DNA of 64,000 nucleotides from JAVXTH01 sp036641395 (GTDB lineage Bacteria > Bacillota_I > Bacilli_A > Erysipelotrichales > Erysipelotrichaceae), in assembly GCA_036641395.1 (NCBI GenBank), contig JAVWEY010000002.1, positions 14,914 through 78,913 on the forward strand, written 5' to 3'. The stretch's first letter is position 1. Every line of letters starts with the position of its first letter. The position numbers and the translations under genes were made by a program. The notes beneath the pieces are model-generated. The model did not search any database, had not been told where the DNA came from, and saw nothing but the letters and a program-made list of their open reading frames with translations. This document shows positions 25,599 through 34,588 of this stretch, one piece after another.

Positions 25599-26195
25599 AT
25601 GAAATTAAATGAAATATTACGAGAATTTAAAAGTAAACATAACATCACGAATGATTACATTGCAGCTTATACGGGAGCATCTAAGTCCTGTGTTTCAAGG
25701 TGGATTTCAGGTGAAATAAAATCAGTAAAGGGAGAAAAGGCTAAAAAACTATCTAATTTATTAGGTTTTGATATTGAAACTTATTTAAAAGGAGCTATTA
25801 TTAATTTCAAGAAACCTATTTTAGGTGAAGTAAAAGCCGGTTACGATTATTTTGCCCAAGAAAATTATTTAGGTTATGAAGAAGTAACTGAATATGAAAG
25901 TCGTAAAGGTGACTATTTTCTTAAAGTAGTGGGAACATCGATGGAGGGTGCCAAGATTCATGATGGTGATCTTGTTTATGTAGAAGCATGTAAGGATGTA
26001 GTAAGTGGTAGTATTGCCGTTGTTTTAATTGATAATAGTGAAGTAACGATTAAAAAGATAATTAAAGCACCTAATACAATTATTTTAGAAGCTGCAAATC
26101 CTAATGTAGAAACCCGTTATTTTAATGAAGAAGATTTGAAACAAAATCGAATTGAAATCATCGGAAAGGTATTATATAGTAAAACCCTATTTTAA
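25599..26195 (+). CDS. LexA/CI-like repressor with S24 autoprotease domain
   Basis: 198 residues. An XRE-type helix-turn-helix (about 3-60, with ITNDYIAAYTGASKSCVSRWISGE) is fused to a self-cleaving S24 domain: scissile Ala80-Gly81 in EVKAGYDY, nucleophile Ser114 in GTSMEG and general-base Lys152 in EVTIKK. In this family RecA filaments stimulate cleavage. It is divergent from the Y-family polymerase and probably represses it and itself. GAGGT precedes the ATG. Confidence 0.93.
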   Translation: MKLNEILREFKSKHNITNDYIAAYTGASKSCVSRWISGEIKSVKGEKAKKLSNLLGFDIETYLKGAIINFKKPILGEVKAGYDYFAQENYLGYEEVTEYESRKGDYFLKVVGTSMEGAKIHDGDLVYVEACKDVVSGSIAVVLIDNSEVTIKKIIKAPNTIILEAANPNVETRYFNEEDLKQNRIEIIGKVLYSKTLF

Positions 26196-26199
26196 TAGA

Positions 26200-26228
26200 A
26201 AAGTCCTCATTGAATTGAGGACTTTCTG
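26200..26228 (+). terminator. Terminator after the S24 repressor
   Basis: AAAGTCCTCA (26200-26209) and TGAGGACTTT (26216-26225), followed by a short T-rich stretch. Confidence 0.82.
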
Positions 26229-26236
26229 TTTAAAAT

Positions 26237-28129
26237 TTATTTTTTGTGGTAAATATTAAAGCGATGATCCTTACTTGGAGTAATTGTTTTACTTGTTTTA
26301 ATCTTCTGAATTAGTAAATCAGAAATTGTAATATTTTCTTTTTTGCTACTTAGAATAAAGTCTTCAGGAACACTCATATCCATAACTGCAATTGAGTAAA
26401 TTTTATCCATTTTGATTTTATTCCCTTTATCATCACAAATTTTATGAATTCTAGTTCCAGGCTCACCACTTACATCATAAGTCATTTTTAACCCAGAGAA
26501 ATAATAGAACCAACCACCAATATCTTTTCTAACCTTTATTGACTCTTCTAGGGTAGTAATTAAATCTTTACCACTCATCGTAATTTTTAATAATTCACCT
26601 TTTTCATCATATTTTAAATCAGGTAGAATTCTTTTAATATCGATGTTTGTAATTTGTCCTTTATATAAACGAGCACTAACCCCTTTTCCATTGTATCTTC
26701 CATCTTTACCATCATCTAAGAACAAAGCAAAATCACTTTTTGCTTTTTCTCTCATCGTGTCACAAATAAAATTTCCAGTATCAATTAAGGTGAAATCTTC
26801 ACTAGCTTCACCGATTTTTTTAGCTGCTAGGGTAAGTGGGGTAGATGCATTTGCTTCATCTACTTGCTTTGCAACCTGTTCACCAGTTTTACTACCTTGA
26901 ATCATTTCACTAAGTCCGACGCGGAGTGCTTCTTGGGAGCGTTTAAAGGTTGGAAAGATTGCATACTTTCCTAAGTTTAGTGTATCAATCATTCCATCTA
27001 TTTCAGGAGTATTAGGTGCAGGAACATCATTTAATCCGGATATCATTGCTTCGGTATCTCCCATTAAAGCTTGCTGACCTTCGATGGTACTTGTATATTC
27101 CATTATCTTCATGATCATATCATATTTATCTTTATTCTCTTTTTGCGCTAAGTGTTTATTTAAGCCAATAAAACATACCGGATATAAGCGTGCCCAATCA
27201 TTTGCTTCACCTGGATTAAAGAAAGGCATCATCGCAAATTCATCCTCGGTACCATTATAATCTTTACCTAATCTAGTTAATAAAACAGAATCTTCTATCA
27301 TTGCCGTTTTACGATTAAAAAACATTGCTTCACGTTTTGCATAATCAACATCTAAATCGGCTTTTTTTAAAACACCTTCATCAATTAATCTTTGAAAGGT
27401 TGTTAGTGCTGGTTCATATTGATCGAAAAATTTACCTTTCCCTTTATCATAATTTTTACGCCAACTAACATCTTTTGGTTTTGAGAAGCATTCATCATAA
27501 CCATAACCAACAAAGGCAGTATCTAATACTTCACTATTTTTTAAGCCTAATTGAAGGGAACGGGTGCCGCTTGCTTCAATGGTATGGCATAAACTAATAA
27601 AACTTTCAAAGTCGGTAGGAACTTGCCATCCTTTTTCTTCAAACATTGTTTTATTATATATAATACCACGTAATTGAGATGGACCAGGCAAGTAATATAA
27701 ATTACCATTTTCTGATATATTTTCAAGCCTTTCTTGATTATAATTACTTGTTAAAGGAAGCGAAGATAAATCTAATAAGCGATCTTCCCAGTATTCTTTC
27801 CCAACATCTAAGGGCCATGTCATGATAATGTCGGTCAAATCATCATTCTTTAAACGTGCTTTATATTCTTCAATGCCCATATCGGAGGTATAATTTCCAA
27901 CTTGAATTAAATCGACCTTTGGAAATTTTTTTTCAATTACCTTTTCATAGGAATTAATAAAGAAAGCAGGTTTAACTAATACAGTAATTTGCAGTTTATC
28001 TTTATCAACAACATTTTGAGTAAGGATATCTTCACTACTTTGTTTTGGTTTATTTTGGCTACAACCAGACAATGAAGCAACCAATAATGATGTAATGATA
28101 AGGTATGTAAGTCTTGTGTGGTATTTCAT
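26237..28129 (-). CDS. Chimeric lipoprotein: solute-binding protein plus 5'-nucleotidase C-terminal domain
   Basis: 630 residues from ATG 28129 (AAGGAGG upstream). Lipobox LSGC (Cys23) anchors it outside the membrane. Residues about 45-425 resemble a family 1 extracellular solute-binding protein (ITVLVKPAFF, DIIMTWPLDV, RGIIYNKTMFEEKGWQVP). Residues about 432-615 match the C-terminal, nucleotide-recognising domain of 5'-nucleotidases (TGNFICDTMREKAKSDFAL, ITNIDIKRILP, LLKITMSGKDLITTLEESI, SGLKMTYD, IYSIAVMDM). The metallophosphatase domain is absent, so it should bind rather than hydrolyse. No ABC permease adjoins; a GGDEF/EAL gene lies 14 bases upstream. Confidence 0.85.
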   Translation of the reverse strand: MKYHTRLTYLIITSLLVASLSGCSQNKPKQSSEDILTQNVVDKDKLQITVLVKPAFFINSYEKVIEKKFPKVDLIQVGNYTSDMGIEEYKARLKNDDLTDIIMTWPLDVGKEYWEDRLLDLSSLPLTSNYNQERLENISENGNLYYLPGPSQLRGIIYNKTMFEEKGWQVPTDFESFISLCHTIEASGTRSLQLGLKNSEVLDTAFVGYGYDECFSKPKDVSWRKNYDKGKGKFFDQYEPALTTFQRLIDEGVLKKADLDVDYAKREAMFFNRKTAMIEDSVLLTRLGKDYNGTEDEFAMMPFFNPGEANDWARLYPVCFIGLNKHLAQKENKDKYDMIMKIMEYTSTIEGQQALMGDTEAMISGLNDVPAPNTPEIDGMIDTLNLGKYAIFPTFKRSQEALRVGLSEMIQGSKTGEQVAKQVDEANASTPLTLAAKKIGEASEDFTLIDTGNFICDTMREKAKSDFALFLDDGKDGRYNGKGVSARLYKGQITNIDIKRILPDLKYDEKGELLKITMSGKDLITTLEESIKVRKDIGGWFYYFSGLKMTYDVSGEPGTRIHKICDDKGNKIKMDKIYSIAVMDMSVPEDFILSSKKENITISDLLIQKIKTSKTITPSKDHRFNIYHKK

Positions 28130-28143
28130 CAAGTAATTCCTCC

Positions 28144-30423
28144 TTATTTAATGTTTTTGTGATAAACAAGTTTTTCAAATTCATCAATTGGCATTGGCTT
28201 TGCGAAGTAATATCCTTGAATATAATCACAGCCTAATTGTTTCAACATGACGACTTGTTCTATTTCTTCTACGCCTTCCGCAACGGTTTTCATTGATAAC
28301 TCTTGGGCCATTTTAATAATGCTGCCAAGGACGGATTTAGTTCGAGATGGGACTAAATTATTCTTATGGAAGAAGACTTTATCAATTTTAAGAATATCAA
28401 CAGGAATATCTTGAATTAAATTTAAAGAAGAATAACCACTGCCAAAATCATCCATTGAACAAGTAAAACCAAGTTCATGAATATTATTAATTACCTTGAT
28501 TAAAAGATCAACATTTTGAAAGACAGTATTTTCGGTTAATTCAATTTCAATATATTCAGGTGGTATATGATAACATTGTGCTATTTTTGAATATTGATTT
28601 AAAAAGTCAATATTTTTAAGATGATTACGAGAACAGTTTACTGAGATAGGATAAGGTTTCAATCCTTTCTTAATCCATTTCTCAATTAATTTACATACTT
28701 CTTCAAATACATATAGATCAAGACGGACGACGAAGCCATTCTTTTCAAACAGCGAAATAAATTGATCGGGGTAAATCATGCCATCTTCCACACTATTCCA
28801 TCGAACGAGTGCTTCCGCACCAATTACATTTTCTTTTATGGTATCGTATTTTGGCTGTAAATAAATAACAAATTCTTTATTTTTAATCGCATCTTCCATC
28901 ATATCTTCTAAATGTTTATCGAGTAGAAGTTGATTTCGTACATCTTCATCGTAAAAACTATAATGGAAACTTCCATGTAGTTCGTGTGTTGACTCAAGGA
29001 GTGGTAATTTCGCATAATCCATCATATCACTAAGTTCTTCTACTTTATGATCTATGACATAAATACCAAACTCAAGAATAATTGGTAACCAAATTGCTTC
29101 TTCTTTTTTTATGTGCTCAACCGTTGATGCATACCATGTATCAAAACGATTTAATAATAATTCTTTGCTTTTATACTCAACTAAGATATAAAAATTATCA
29201 GCAGACATACGTCCCATACATTCTTTATCACTTAGGGTAGAATGAATACCATGGGATATACTACGCAAAACACTGTTACATGCATCACGACCAAATTGTT
29301 GGTTTAAAACTTTAAACTTCGCTATGTTTAGATAAACAAATGCGTATTTTTTTGAAGTAGTTTGATTCAATATTCGCTCAGCTAAGATTTTAAAGCGTTG
29401 AATCGTATTTCCTTGGGTAATTGGATCAACATAAGCCATTTTCTCTAGACGTTTTTTAAAGTTATTAAAGGCACCAATTAAAACCGCAAATAGGGTTGCG
29501 AAACTTAAGGTGATTAAAGCACATAATAAAATTGTTATTTTAAAGAATAAATTAGATTTCGCATTTACGACTTCGGTTGGAATAAAAGTTAATAAACACC
29601 AATCTAGTGATTTTAAAGGTGTGTATACCATAAATTCATTCTTATCATTTAATTCATATTCAATTTGTCCGCTCTTACCATGTTCAATATCATTCTTTAC
29701 TTGGGCGATGGTATGATTTCCTAAGATGTGACCTTTATTAATTGAATTTAAAATGTTATAACCTGTTTGGGTAGCTTTTTTAGAACTTGAACGAATAACA
29801 ACCGTTCCATTTTTCTGAATGATATGAGAATATCCATAGCCATTAAATGCTTTAATCTGAATAATTTGATCAAAGGTTTTTAAATCATAGCTAATAGCTA
29901 ATCCAAGCATTTGAACACCATTAATTTTAATATTTTCTAAAGGAATCGTAAAGACGATGCTCTCTTTATGATCAATCAATTGGGAGGGCGACATACTAGG
30001 TTTTCGATCGACAATCGTTTTATTTAAGTAGTCGGCATTTCGCAAGGATGTTTTATTTCCATTTGTATCATAAGCAATTCCTTGAGAATCAATTAACATT
30101 AATTTTTGATATTTCCAATATTTCTGTTGTTCCTTAATAATAGGTTGTAATTCTTGATAAGTTTTAATATCTGTATTATTTAAGGTAGTAGCAATGCTTT
30201 GTAGGACAGAAAAGTTATTATCAATAGTTTTATTTACGTTCATACTTATCTGCATTGAAACTTCTTGTAGATATTCGCTTCCTTCAGTTTTAACCGTGTT
30301 TTGTAAATTAATATAATATTGGTAGCACAAAACACCCATCATCAGGCAAATTAATGCGAAAATGATCGGTATTTTACGGTTGATATGAAACTCGTGATGT
30401 TCCTTTCTTAAGTTTCTTTTCAT
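28144..30423 (-). CDS. Membrane sensor with degenerate GGDEF and intact EAL domain
   Basis: 759 residues. TM 1 (about 18-38), an extracellular dCache-like sensor (40-285), TM 2 (293-316), then GGDEF (about 325-490) and EAL (500-755). The GGDEF motif is degenerate: residues 407-411 read SADNF, so it is probably not a cyclase. The EAL domain keeps Glu537 (EALVR), Asn596, Glu628, Asp658-Asp659 (DDFGSGYSS), Lys679, Glu716 and Gln736, so it is probably a c-di-GMP phosphodiesterase. It forms an operon with the following lipoprotein. Confidence 0.92.
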   Translation of the reverse strand: MKRNLRKEHHEFHINRKIPIIFALICLMMGVLCYQYYINLQNTVKTEGSEYLQEVSMQISMNVNKTIDNNFSVLQSIATTLNNTDIKTYQELQPIIKEQQKYWKYQKLMLIDSQGIAYDTNGNKTSLRNADYLNKTIVDRKPSMSPSQLIDHKESIVFTIPLENIKINGVQMLGLAISYDLKTFDQIIQIKAFNGYGYSHIIQKNGTVVIRSSSKKATQTGYNILNSINKGHILGNHTIAQVKNDIEHGKSGQIEYELNDKNEFMVYTPLKSLDWCLLTFIPTEVVNAKSNLFFKITILLCALITLSFATLFAVLIGAFNNFKKRLEKMAYVDPITQGNTIQRFKILAERILNQTTSKKYAFVYLNIAKFKVLNQQFGRDACNSVLRSISHGIHSTLSDKECMGRMSADNFYILVEYKSKELLLNRFDTWYASTVEHIKKEEAIWLPIILEFGIYVIDHKVEELSDMMDYAKLPLLESTHELHGSFHYSFYDEDVRNQLLLDKHLEDMMEDAIKNKEFVIYLQPKYDTIKENVIGAEALVRWNSVEDGMIYPDQFISLFEKNGFVVRLDLYVFEEVCKLIEKWIKKGLKPYPISVNCSRNHLKNIDFLNQYSKIAQCYHIPPEYIEIELTENTVFQNVDLLIKVINNIHELGFTCSMDDFGSGYSSLNLIQDIPVDILKIDKVFFHKNNLVPSRTKSVLGSIIKMAQELSMKTVAEGVEEIEQVVMLKQLGCDYIQGYYFAKPMPIDEFEKLVYHKNIK

Positions 30424-30583
30424 GTTACTACCTAACTTTCTTTATTATCTCAATTGATTAATGTTAAACTTTAAGTATATTATACTATAATAACGATAAT
30501 ATGTGAATAATTATCATATTATAACGACAATAGGATGATAGTGAATACTATTATAACCATGTTTTTATTTTAACACAGATATA

Positions 30584-30610
30584 TTAGCACTCATCTATTG
30601 ACAGTGCTAA
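30584..30610 (+). promoter_or_regulatory. CIRCE operator 1 of clpB
   Basis: TTAGCACTC, 9 bases, CAGTGCTAA: one mismatch from the consensus. It covers the -35 box. Confidence 0.95.
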
Positions 30611-30625
30611 TATATCTGTTATAAT
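30598..30625 (+). promoter_or_regulatory. clpB promoter
   Basis: TTGACA (30598-30603), 16-base spacer, TATAAT (30620-30625) with an extended TGT directly before it. Confidence 0.9.
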
Positions 30626-30629
30626 GTTA

Positions 30630-30656
30630 TTAGCAATCATCATATATGAGTGCTAA
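30630..30656 (+). promoter_or_regulatory. CIRCE operator 2 of clpB
   Basis: TTAGCAATC, 9 bases, GAGTGCTAA: one mismatch from consensus. It lies at the start point, 46 bases from CIRCE 1, and the right arm runs up to the ribosome-binding site. Confidence 0.85.
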
Positions 30657-30669
30657 AGGAGTGATATAT

Positions 30670-33213
30670 ATGAACTTTGAACAAATGAGTGAATCCCTAC
30701 AAGAAATTATTATGAAAGCAATTGAAATAACAAAAGCACATCAGCATTCACAAATTGATACGGTGCATATGTTAAAAGCAATCTTTCAACATGATGTTTT
30801 GGATGGCTTATTCAAACGTGTGAATATAAATAAGCAACAAGCTTTAACTTTAATTGATGATGAAATGAAACGGATGGCAACTAGTTATCAAGAGAATCCT
30901 AATTTATCAAATGATGTTGTAAGCAGCTTAGATAAAGCAAAGATATGGAGCGATGAAATATCGGAAAGTTATGTAAGTGTTGCTTCTACATTTATTGCCT
31001 TATTGTTTAATAAAAGTTATATTTCAAAACAAGTCGTAAAGATGTTTCAAATAGATGAAAAGACAATCAAGGAAGAAGAATTAAAACGAAGAGGAGGGAA
31101 AAAGATGGATAATAAAAATGCAGAGAATAACTTAGAATCATTAAGTAAATATGGACGTGATTTAGTTGAAGATGTAAAGAATGGTCATATTGATCCAGTT
31201 ATTGGACGTGATGAAGAAATACGAAGAGTTATTCAAATTCTTTCAAGAAAAACGAAGAATAATCCAGTTTTGATTGGTGAACCAGGCGTTGGGAAAACAG
31301 CAATCGTAGAAGGTATTGCTTGGCGAATTATGAATGGTGATGTTCCTTCTTCTTTAAAGGAAAAGAAGTTAATTGAACTTGATATGGGAGCCTTAATTGC
31401 TGGAGCTAAGTATCGTGGTGAATTTGAAGAAAGACTAAAAGCCGTTCTTGAAGAAGTAAAGAGTGCAAATGGTAATATATTATTATTTATTGATGAAATT
31501 CATAACTTAGTAGGAGCAGGTAAAAGTGAAGGTAGTATGGATGCTGCTAATTTGTTAAAACCAATGTTAGCCCGTGGTGAATTACGCTGTATTGGTGCTA
31601 CGACTTTTAATGAATATCGAATGTATATTGAAAAGGATGCTGCCTTGGAACGGAGGTTTCAAAGGGTAAGCGTAAGTGAACCTAGTGTTGAAGATACGAT
31701 ATCAATTTTAAGAGGATTAAAGGATCGTTTTGAATCGTATCATGGAGTTAAAATATTAGATGAAGCAATTATCTCATCTGCTGTTTTAAGTAATCGCTAT
31801 ATTACAGATCGATTCTTACCAGATAAAGCAATTGATTTAATTGATGAAGCTTGTGCTTCTTTAAGGGTTGAAATGGAATCAATGCCCCAAGAATTAGATG
31901 AATTAATGCGAAAAATTATGCAATTAGAAATCGAAGAAACGGCATTAAAACAGGAAAAGGATAAAAAAAGTAAGGAACGTTTAAATGAAATTGAGAAGGA
32001 ATTAAAAGCACTAAAGAGTAATAAAGATCGTTTATATACAAAATGGAACGATGAAAAAGCAATTTTAGATGCTAGTAAAGATGATAAGGTTAAACTTGAA
32101 AAAGCCCGTATTGATTTACAACAGGCACAAAATGAAGCACGTTATGAAGAAGCTGCCAAACTTCAATATGGAACGATACCACAATTAGAAAAGCGAATTG
32201 AAGAGGCATCGAAATTAGAAAAAAGTGATGCTTTAATTCAAGAAATTGTAAATGAAGAAAGCATCGCAAAGATTGTTTCTAGATGGAGTGGAGTTGAAGT
32301 TAGTCGATTGGTTGAAAGTGAAAGACAAAAGATTTTACATTTAAAAGACGAACTAGAAAAACGGGTAATTGGTCAAGATGAAGCCCTAAATTTAGTAAGT
32401 GATGCGATTTTGCGTAGTAAAGCACAAATCCAAGATGAACATCGACCAATCGGATCTTTCTTATTCTTAGGACCTACGGGTGTGGGAAAAACGGAAGTTG
32501 CTAAAGCACTTGCAGAACAGTTGTTTGATAGTGAGTCGCATATTATTCGAATTGATATGAGTGAGTATATGGAGAAGCACAGTGTATCACGTTTAATTGG
32601 AGCACCTCCAGGCTACGTTGGATATGAGGAAGGTGGGCAATTAAGTGAAGCCGTCCGTCGTAATCCTTATTCTATCATCTTATTTGATGAAGTGGAGAAA
32701 GCACATCCAGATGTTTTTAATGTCTTACTTCAAATATTGGATGATGGAAGAATAACCGATTCAAAAGGTGTTGTTGTTGATTTTAAAAACACAATCTTAA
32801 TTATGACTAGTAATTTAGGGTCTCAATATGCGTATGAAGAAAATCGTGATGCTAAATATATGGAAGAAGTTAAAAAATATTTTAAACCTGAATTTATCAA
32901 TCGAATCGATGAAATCGTTGTCTTTAATGCATTAGATGATGTTCGGATGAATAAAATTGCACATAAGTTTATGGGCGAATTAATCCATCGTTTATCAAAT
33001 AAAGATATTGATTTAGAAGTAAGCGATGCGGTTTATCAACAAATCGCAAGTGAAGGAGTAGATCCAGTTTATGGTGCTCGGCCAATGAAGCGTTATATTC
33101 AAAGAGAGATTGAAACCTTAATTGCACGTTTAATGATGGAGGCAACCATTCATAAAGAGGACCATATTTTATTAGATGTTAGCGATGATAAATATTTTGT
33201 GAAAGTAAAATAA
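30670..33213 (+). CDS. clpB: Disaggregase ClpB (Hsp100)
   Basis: 847 residues from ATG 30670 (AAAGGAGTG upstream); the frame to 30646 would begin inside the second CIRCE box. ClpB pulls proteins out of aggregates together with DnaK. N domain (1-145), first AAA+ module (GEPGVGKT, LLFIDEIHNLVGAG), a middle coiled coil around residues 395-520, second AAA+ module (GPTGVGKTE, IILFDEVEKAHP) and C-terminal domain (VDPVYGARPMKR). A second start, ATG 31105 with GAGGAGGG six bases before it, would give a form without the N domain. Controlled by HrcA. Confidence 0.96.
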   Translation: MNFEQMSESLQEIIMKAIEITKAHQHSQIDTVHMLKAIFQHDVLDGLFKRVNINKQQALTLIDDEMKRMATSYQENPNLSNDVVSSLDKAKIWSDEISESYVSVASTFIALLFNKSYISKQVVKMFQIDEKTIKEEELKRRGGKKMDNKNAENNLESLSKYGRDLVEDVKNGHIDPVIGRDEEIRRVIQILSRKTKNNPVLIGEPGVGKTAIVEGIAWRIMNGDVPSSLKEKKLIELDMGALIAGAKYRGEFEERLKAVLEEVKSANGNILLFIDEIHNLVGAGKSEGSMDAANLLKPMLARGELRCIGATTFNEYRMYIEKDAALERRFQRVSVSEPSVEDTISILRGLKDRFESYHGVKILDEAIISSAVLSNRYITDRFLPDKAIDLIDEACASLRVEMESMPQELDELMRKIMQLEIEETALKQEKDKKSKERLNEIEKELKALKSNKDRLYTKWNDEKAILDASKDDKVKLEKARIDLQQAQNEARYEEAAKLQYGTIPQLEKRIEEASKLEKSDALIQEIVNEESIAKIVSRWSGVEVSRLVESERQKILHLKDELEKRVIGQDEALNLVSDAILRSKAQIQDEHRPIGSFLFLGPTGVGKTEVAKALAEQLFDSESHIIRIDMSEYMEKHSVSRLIGAPPGYVGYEEGGQLSEAVRRNPYSIILFDEVEKAHPDVFNVLLQILDDGRITDSKGVVVDFKNTILIMTSNLGSQYAYEENRDAKYMEEVKKYFKPEFINRIDEIVVFNALDDVRMNKIAHKFMGELIHRLSNKDIDLEVSDAVYQQIASEGVDPVYGARPMKRYIQREIETLIARLMMEATIHKEDHILLDVSDDKYFVKVK
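31091..31107 (+). promoter_or_regulatory. Internal ribosome-binding site and start in clpB
   Basis: GAGGAGGG (31091-31098), six bases, ATG (31105-31107), in frame at codon 146, exactly between the N domain and the first AAA+ module. It would produce a short ClpB, as known for the internal start of the E. coli clpB message. Confidence 0.7.
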
Positions 33214-33218
33214 TCATT

Positions 33219-33246
33219 AGACAATCCATCCGGATTGTCTTTTTAT
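33219..33246 (+). terminator. Terminator after clpB
   Basis: AGACAATCC (33219-33227), loop ATCC, GGATTGTCT (33232-33240), then T residues. Confidence 0.92.
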
Positions 33247-33310
33247 GCTTTTATTTACTTGAAATTAGGAATAATTTAGCGTATGTTAATCATAGAATGT
33301 GAGGTATTAT

Positions 33311-33823
33311 ATGATTATAAATTTTAAAACAAATAAACCTATAATCGCCAATCAAGTGTGGATTGCAAAGGATGCAGATATTATTGGATCGGTTGAAATT
33401 CAAGAAAAGGTTTCAATTTTCTTTCATAGTGTGATTCGAGGAGATAATGGAAAGATTGTAATTGAAGAAGGAAGTAATATACAAGATAATTGTACCTTGC
33501 ACTGCGATCAAAGTTATCCACTTACAATTGGTAAATGTGTATCTGTTGGTCATAATGCGATTCTACATGGTTGCAGAATTGAAGACGAAGTATTAATTGG
33601 GATGGGTGCTATTATTATGAATGGAGCATGTATTGGAAAACATTCAATTATTGGAGCAGGTTGTTTAATTAGTGAGCATACCATAATCCCTGAGAATAGT
33701 ATTGTAATTGGAGTTCCTGGTAAGATTGTGAAACAAACAAGTGATCAACAAATTATGAATATTATAAAAACGGCAAAAGAATACCAAGAAAGAGGGGAAA
33801 TATATTGTGAAAATGGTTATTGA
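33311..33823 (+). CDS. Gamma-class carbonic anhydrase-like hexapeptide protein
   Basis: 170 residues from ATG 33311, five bases after GAGGT. A left-handed beta-helix of hexapeptide repeats (IIGSVEIQEKVSIFFHSVIRG). The three metal-ligand histidines of gamma carbonic anhydrases are in place: CTLHCD and GHNAILHG. RGDNGKIVIEEGSNIQD is the conserved Arg/Asp region. It hydrates CO2 or acts as a paralogous hexapeptide protein. Its end overlaps the LUD gene by 17 bases. Confidence 0.88.
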   Translation: MIINFKTNKPIIANQVWIAKDADIIGSVEIQEKVSIFFHSVIRGDNGKIVIEEGSNIQDNCTLHCDQSYPLTIGKCVSVGHNAILHGCRIEDEVLIGMGAIIMNGACIGKHSIIGAGCLISEHTIIPENSIVIGVPGKIVKQTSDQQIMNIIKTAKEYQERGEIYCENGY

Positions 33824-34457
33824 TCAAAATACTGAAACAATCTTAAAACTACAAGTGAAGGAAGTAAGAAATAATTTAAAACGTCATCAAATTGATAGTT
33901 ATTATTGTGATACAAAAGATGAACTTATATCTTTATTAGATGAATTAATTAAGGATAACAGTGTTGTAACTCATGGGGGAAGTGAAACCTTAAAAGAAAG
34001 CGGAGTAATTGATTATTTATTAAATCGAAATATTGAATTTTATGATCGTGATAAAAAAGATGAAGGAAAGGATTATAAACAACTTTGTCTACAAAAAGCC
34101 TTTGTTGCTGATGCTTATTTTATGAGTTCTTCTGCTATTACTTTAAATGGAGAAATTTATAATGTTGATGGAAATGGTAATCGCTTAGCAGCGATGATGT
34201 ATGGACCAAAGGAAGTTTTTATTATCGTTGGAACAAATAAAATCGTAAATGATTTAGAAGAAGCACAAAAACGGATGAAAAGGATAAGTGCACCGATGAA
34301 TTGTGTTCGCTTAAATAGAAAAACACCATGTGCGATAAGTGGAACATGTAAAGACTGTCTTAGTAAGGATCGTGTTTGTTCTCATACAGTGATTACTAAT
34401 TGGCAAACAACCAATCGGATTAAAGTTATCTTTATATTAGGGAATTTTGGTTATTAA
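33807..34457 (+). CDS. LUD domain protein (LutC/YkgG family)
   Basis: 216 residues starting at GTG 33807, eight bases after GAGGGGA; the ATG two codons later is too far from it. The LUD fold (formerly DUF162) is marked by VTHGGSETLKESG, FVADAYFMSSSAITLNGEI, DGNGNRLAAMMYGPKEVFIIVG and a late Cys cluster CAISGTCKDCLSKDRVC. LutC works with LutAB in lactate oxidation, but no LutA/B or iron-sulfur oxidoreductase is adjacent. Single-domain LUD proteins of this form are common in anaerobes, function unknown. Confidence 0.85.
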   Translation: MKMVIDQNTETILKLQVKEVRNNLKRHQIDSYYCDTKDELISLLDELIKDNSVVTHGGSETLKESGVIDYLLNRNIEFYDRDKKDEGKDYKQLCLQKAFVADAYFMSSSAITLNGEIYNVDGNGNRLAAMMYGPKEVFIIVGTNKIVNDLEEAQKRMKRISAPMNCVRLNRKTPCAISGTCKDCLSKDRVCSHTVITNWQTTNRIKVIFILGNFGY

Positions 34458-34588
34458 CTAGAAATAGGAACTTATTATATCGTTAGAGTGGAAATTTTAC
34501 TTAATTTATGGGATAATCGAGCCATACATTAGAGGTATGGTTTGATTTTATAAAGCAGCTTTTATGTGCGAGGGAAAGGAATATTATA
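34458..34588. other. Leader region before cysK with a hairpin
   Basis: CCATAC (34522-34527) and GTATGG (34535-34540) followed by TTTGATTTT form a weak terminator-like hairpin. No T-box or S-box core is present. It may end the LUD message. Confidence 0.5.

Noticed and set aside
23972..26195. Prophage remnant
   Set aside because: A CI-like repressor and polymerase occur, but no integrase, structural or lysis genes are nearby.
30646..30669. Earlier ATG for clpB
   Set aside because: It lies within the second CIRCE box and lacks a ribosome site; ATG 30670 follows GGAGTG.
34458..34588. T-box or S-box riboswitch before cysK
   Set aside because: The leader is only 131 bases and lacks the T-box sequence and S-box core; only a weak hairpin is present.
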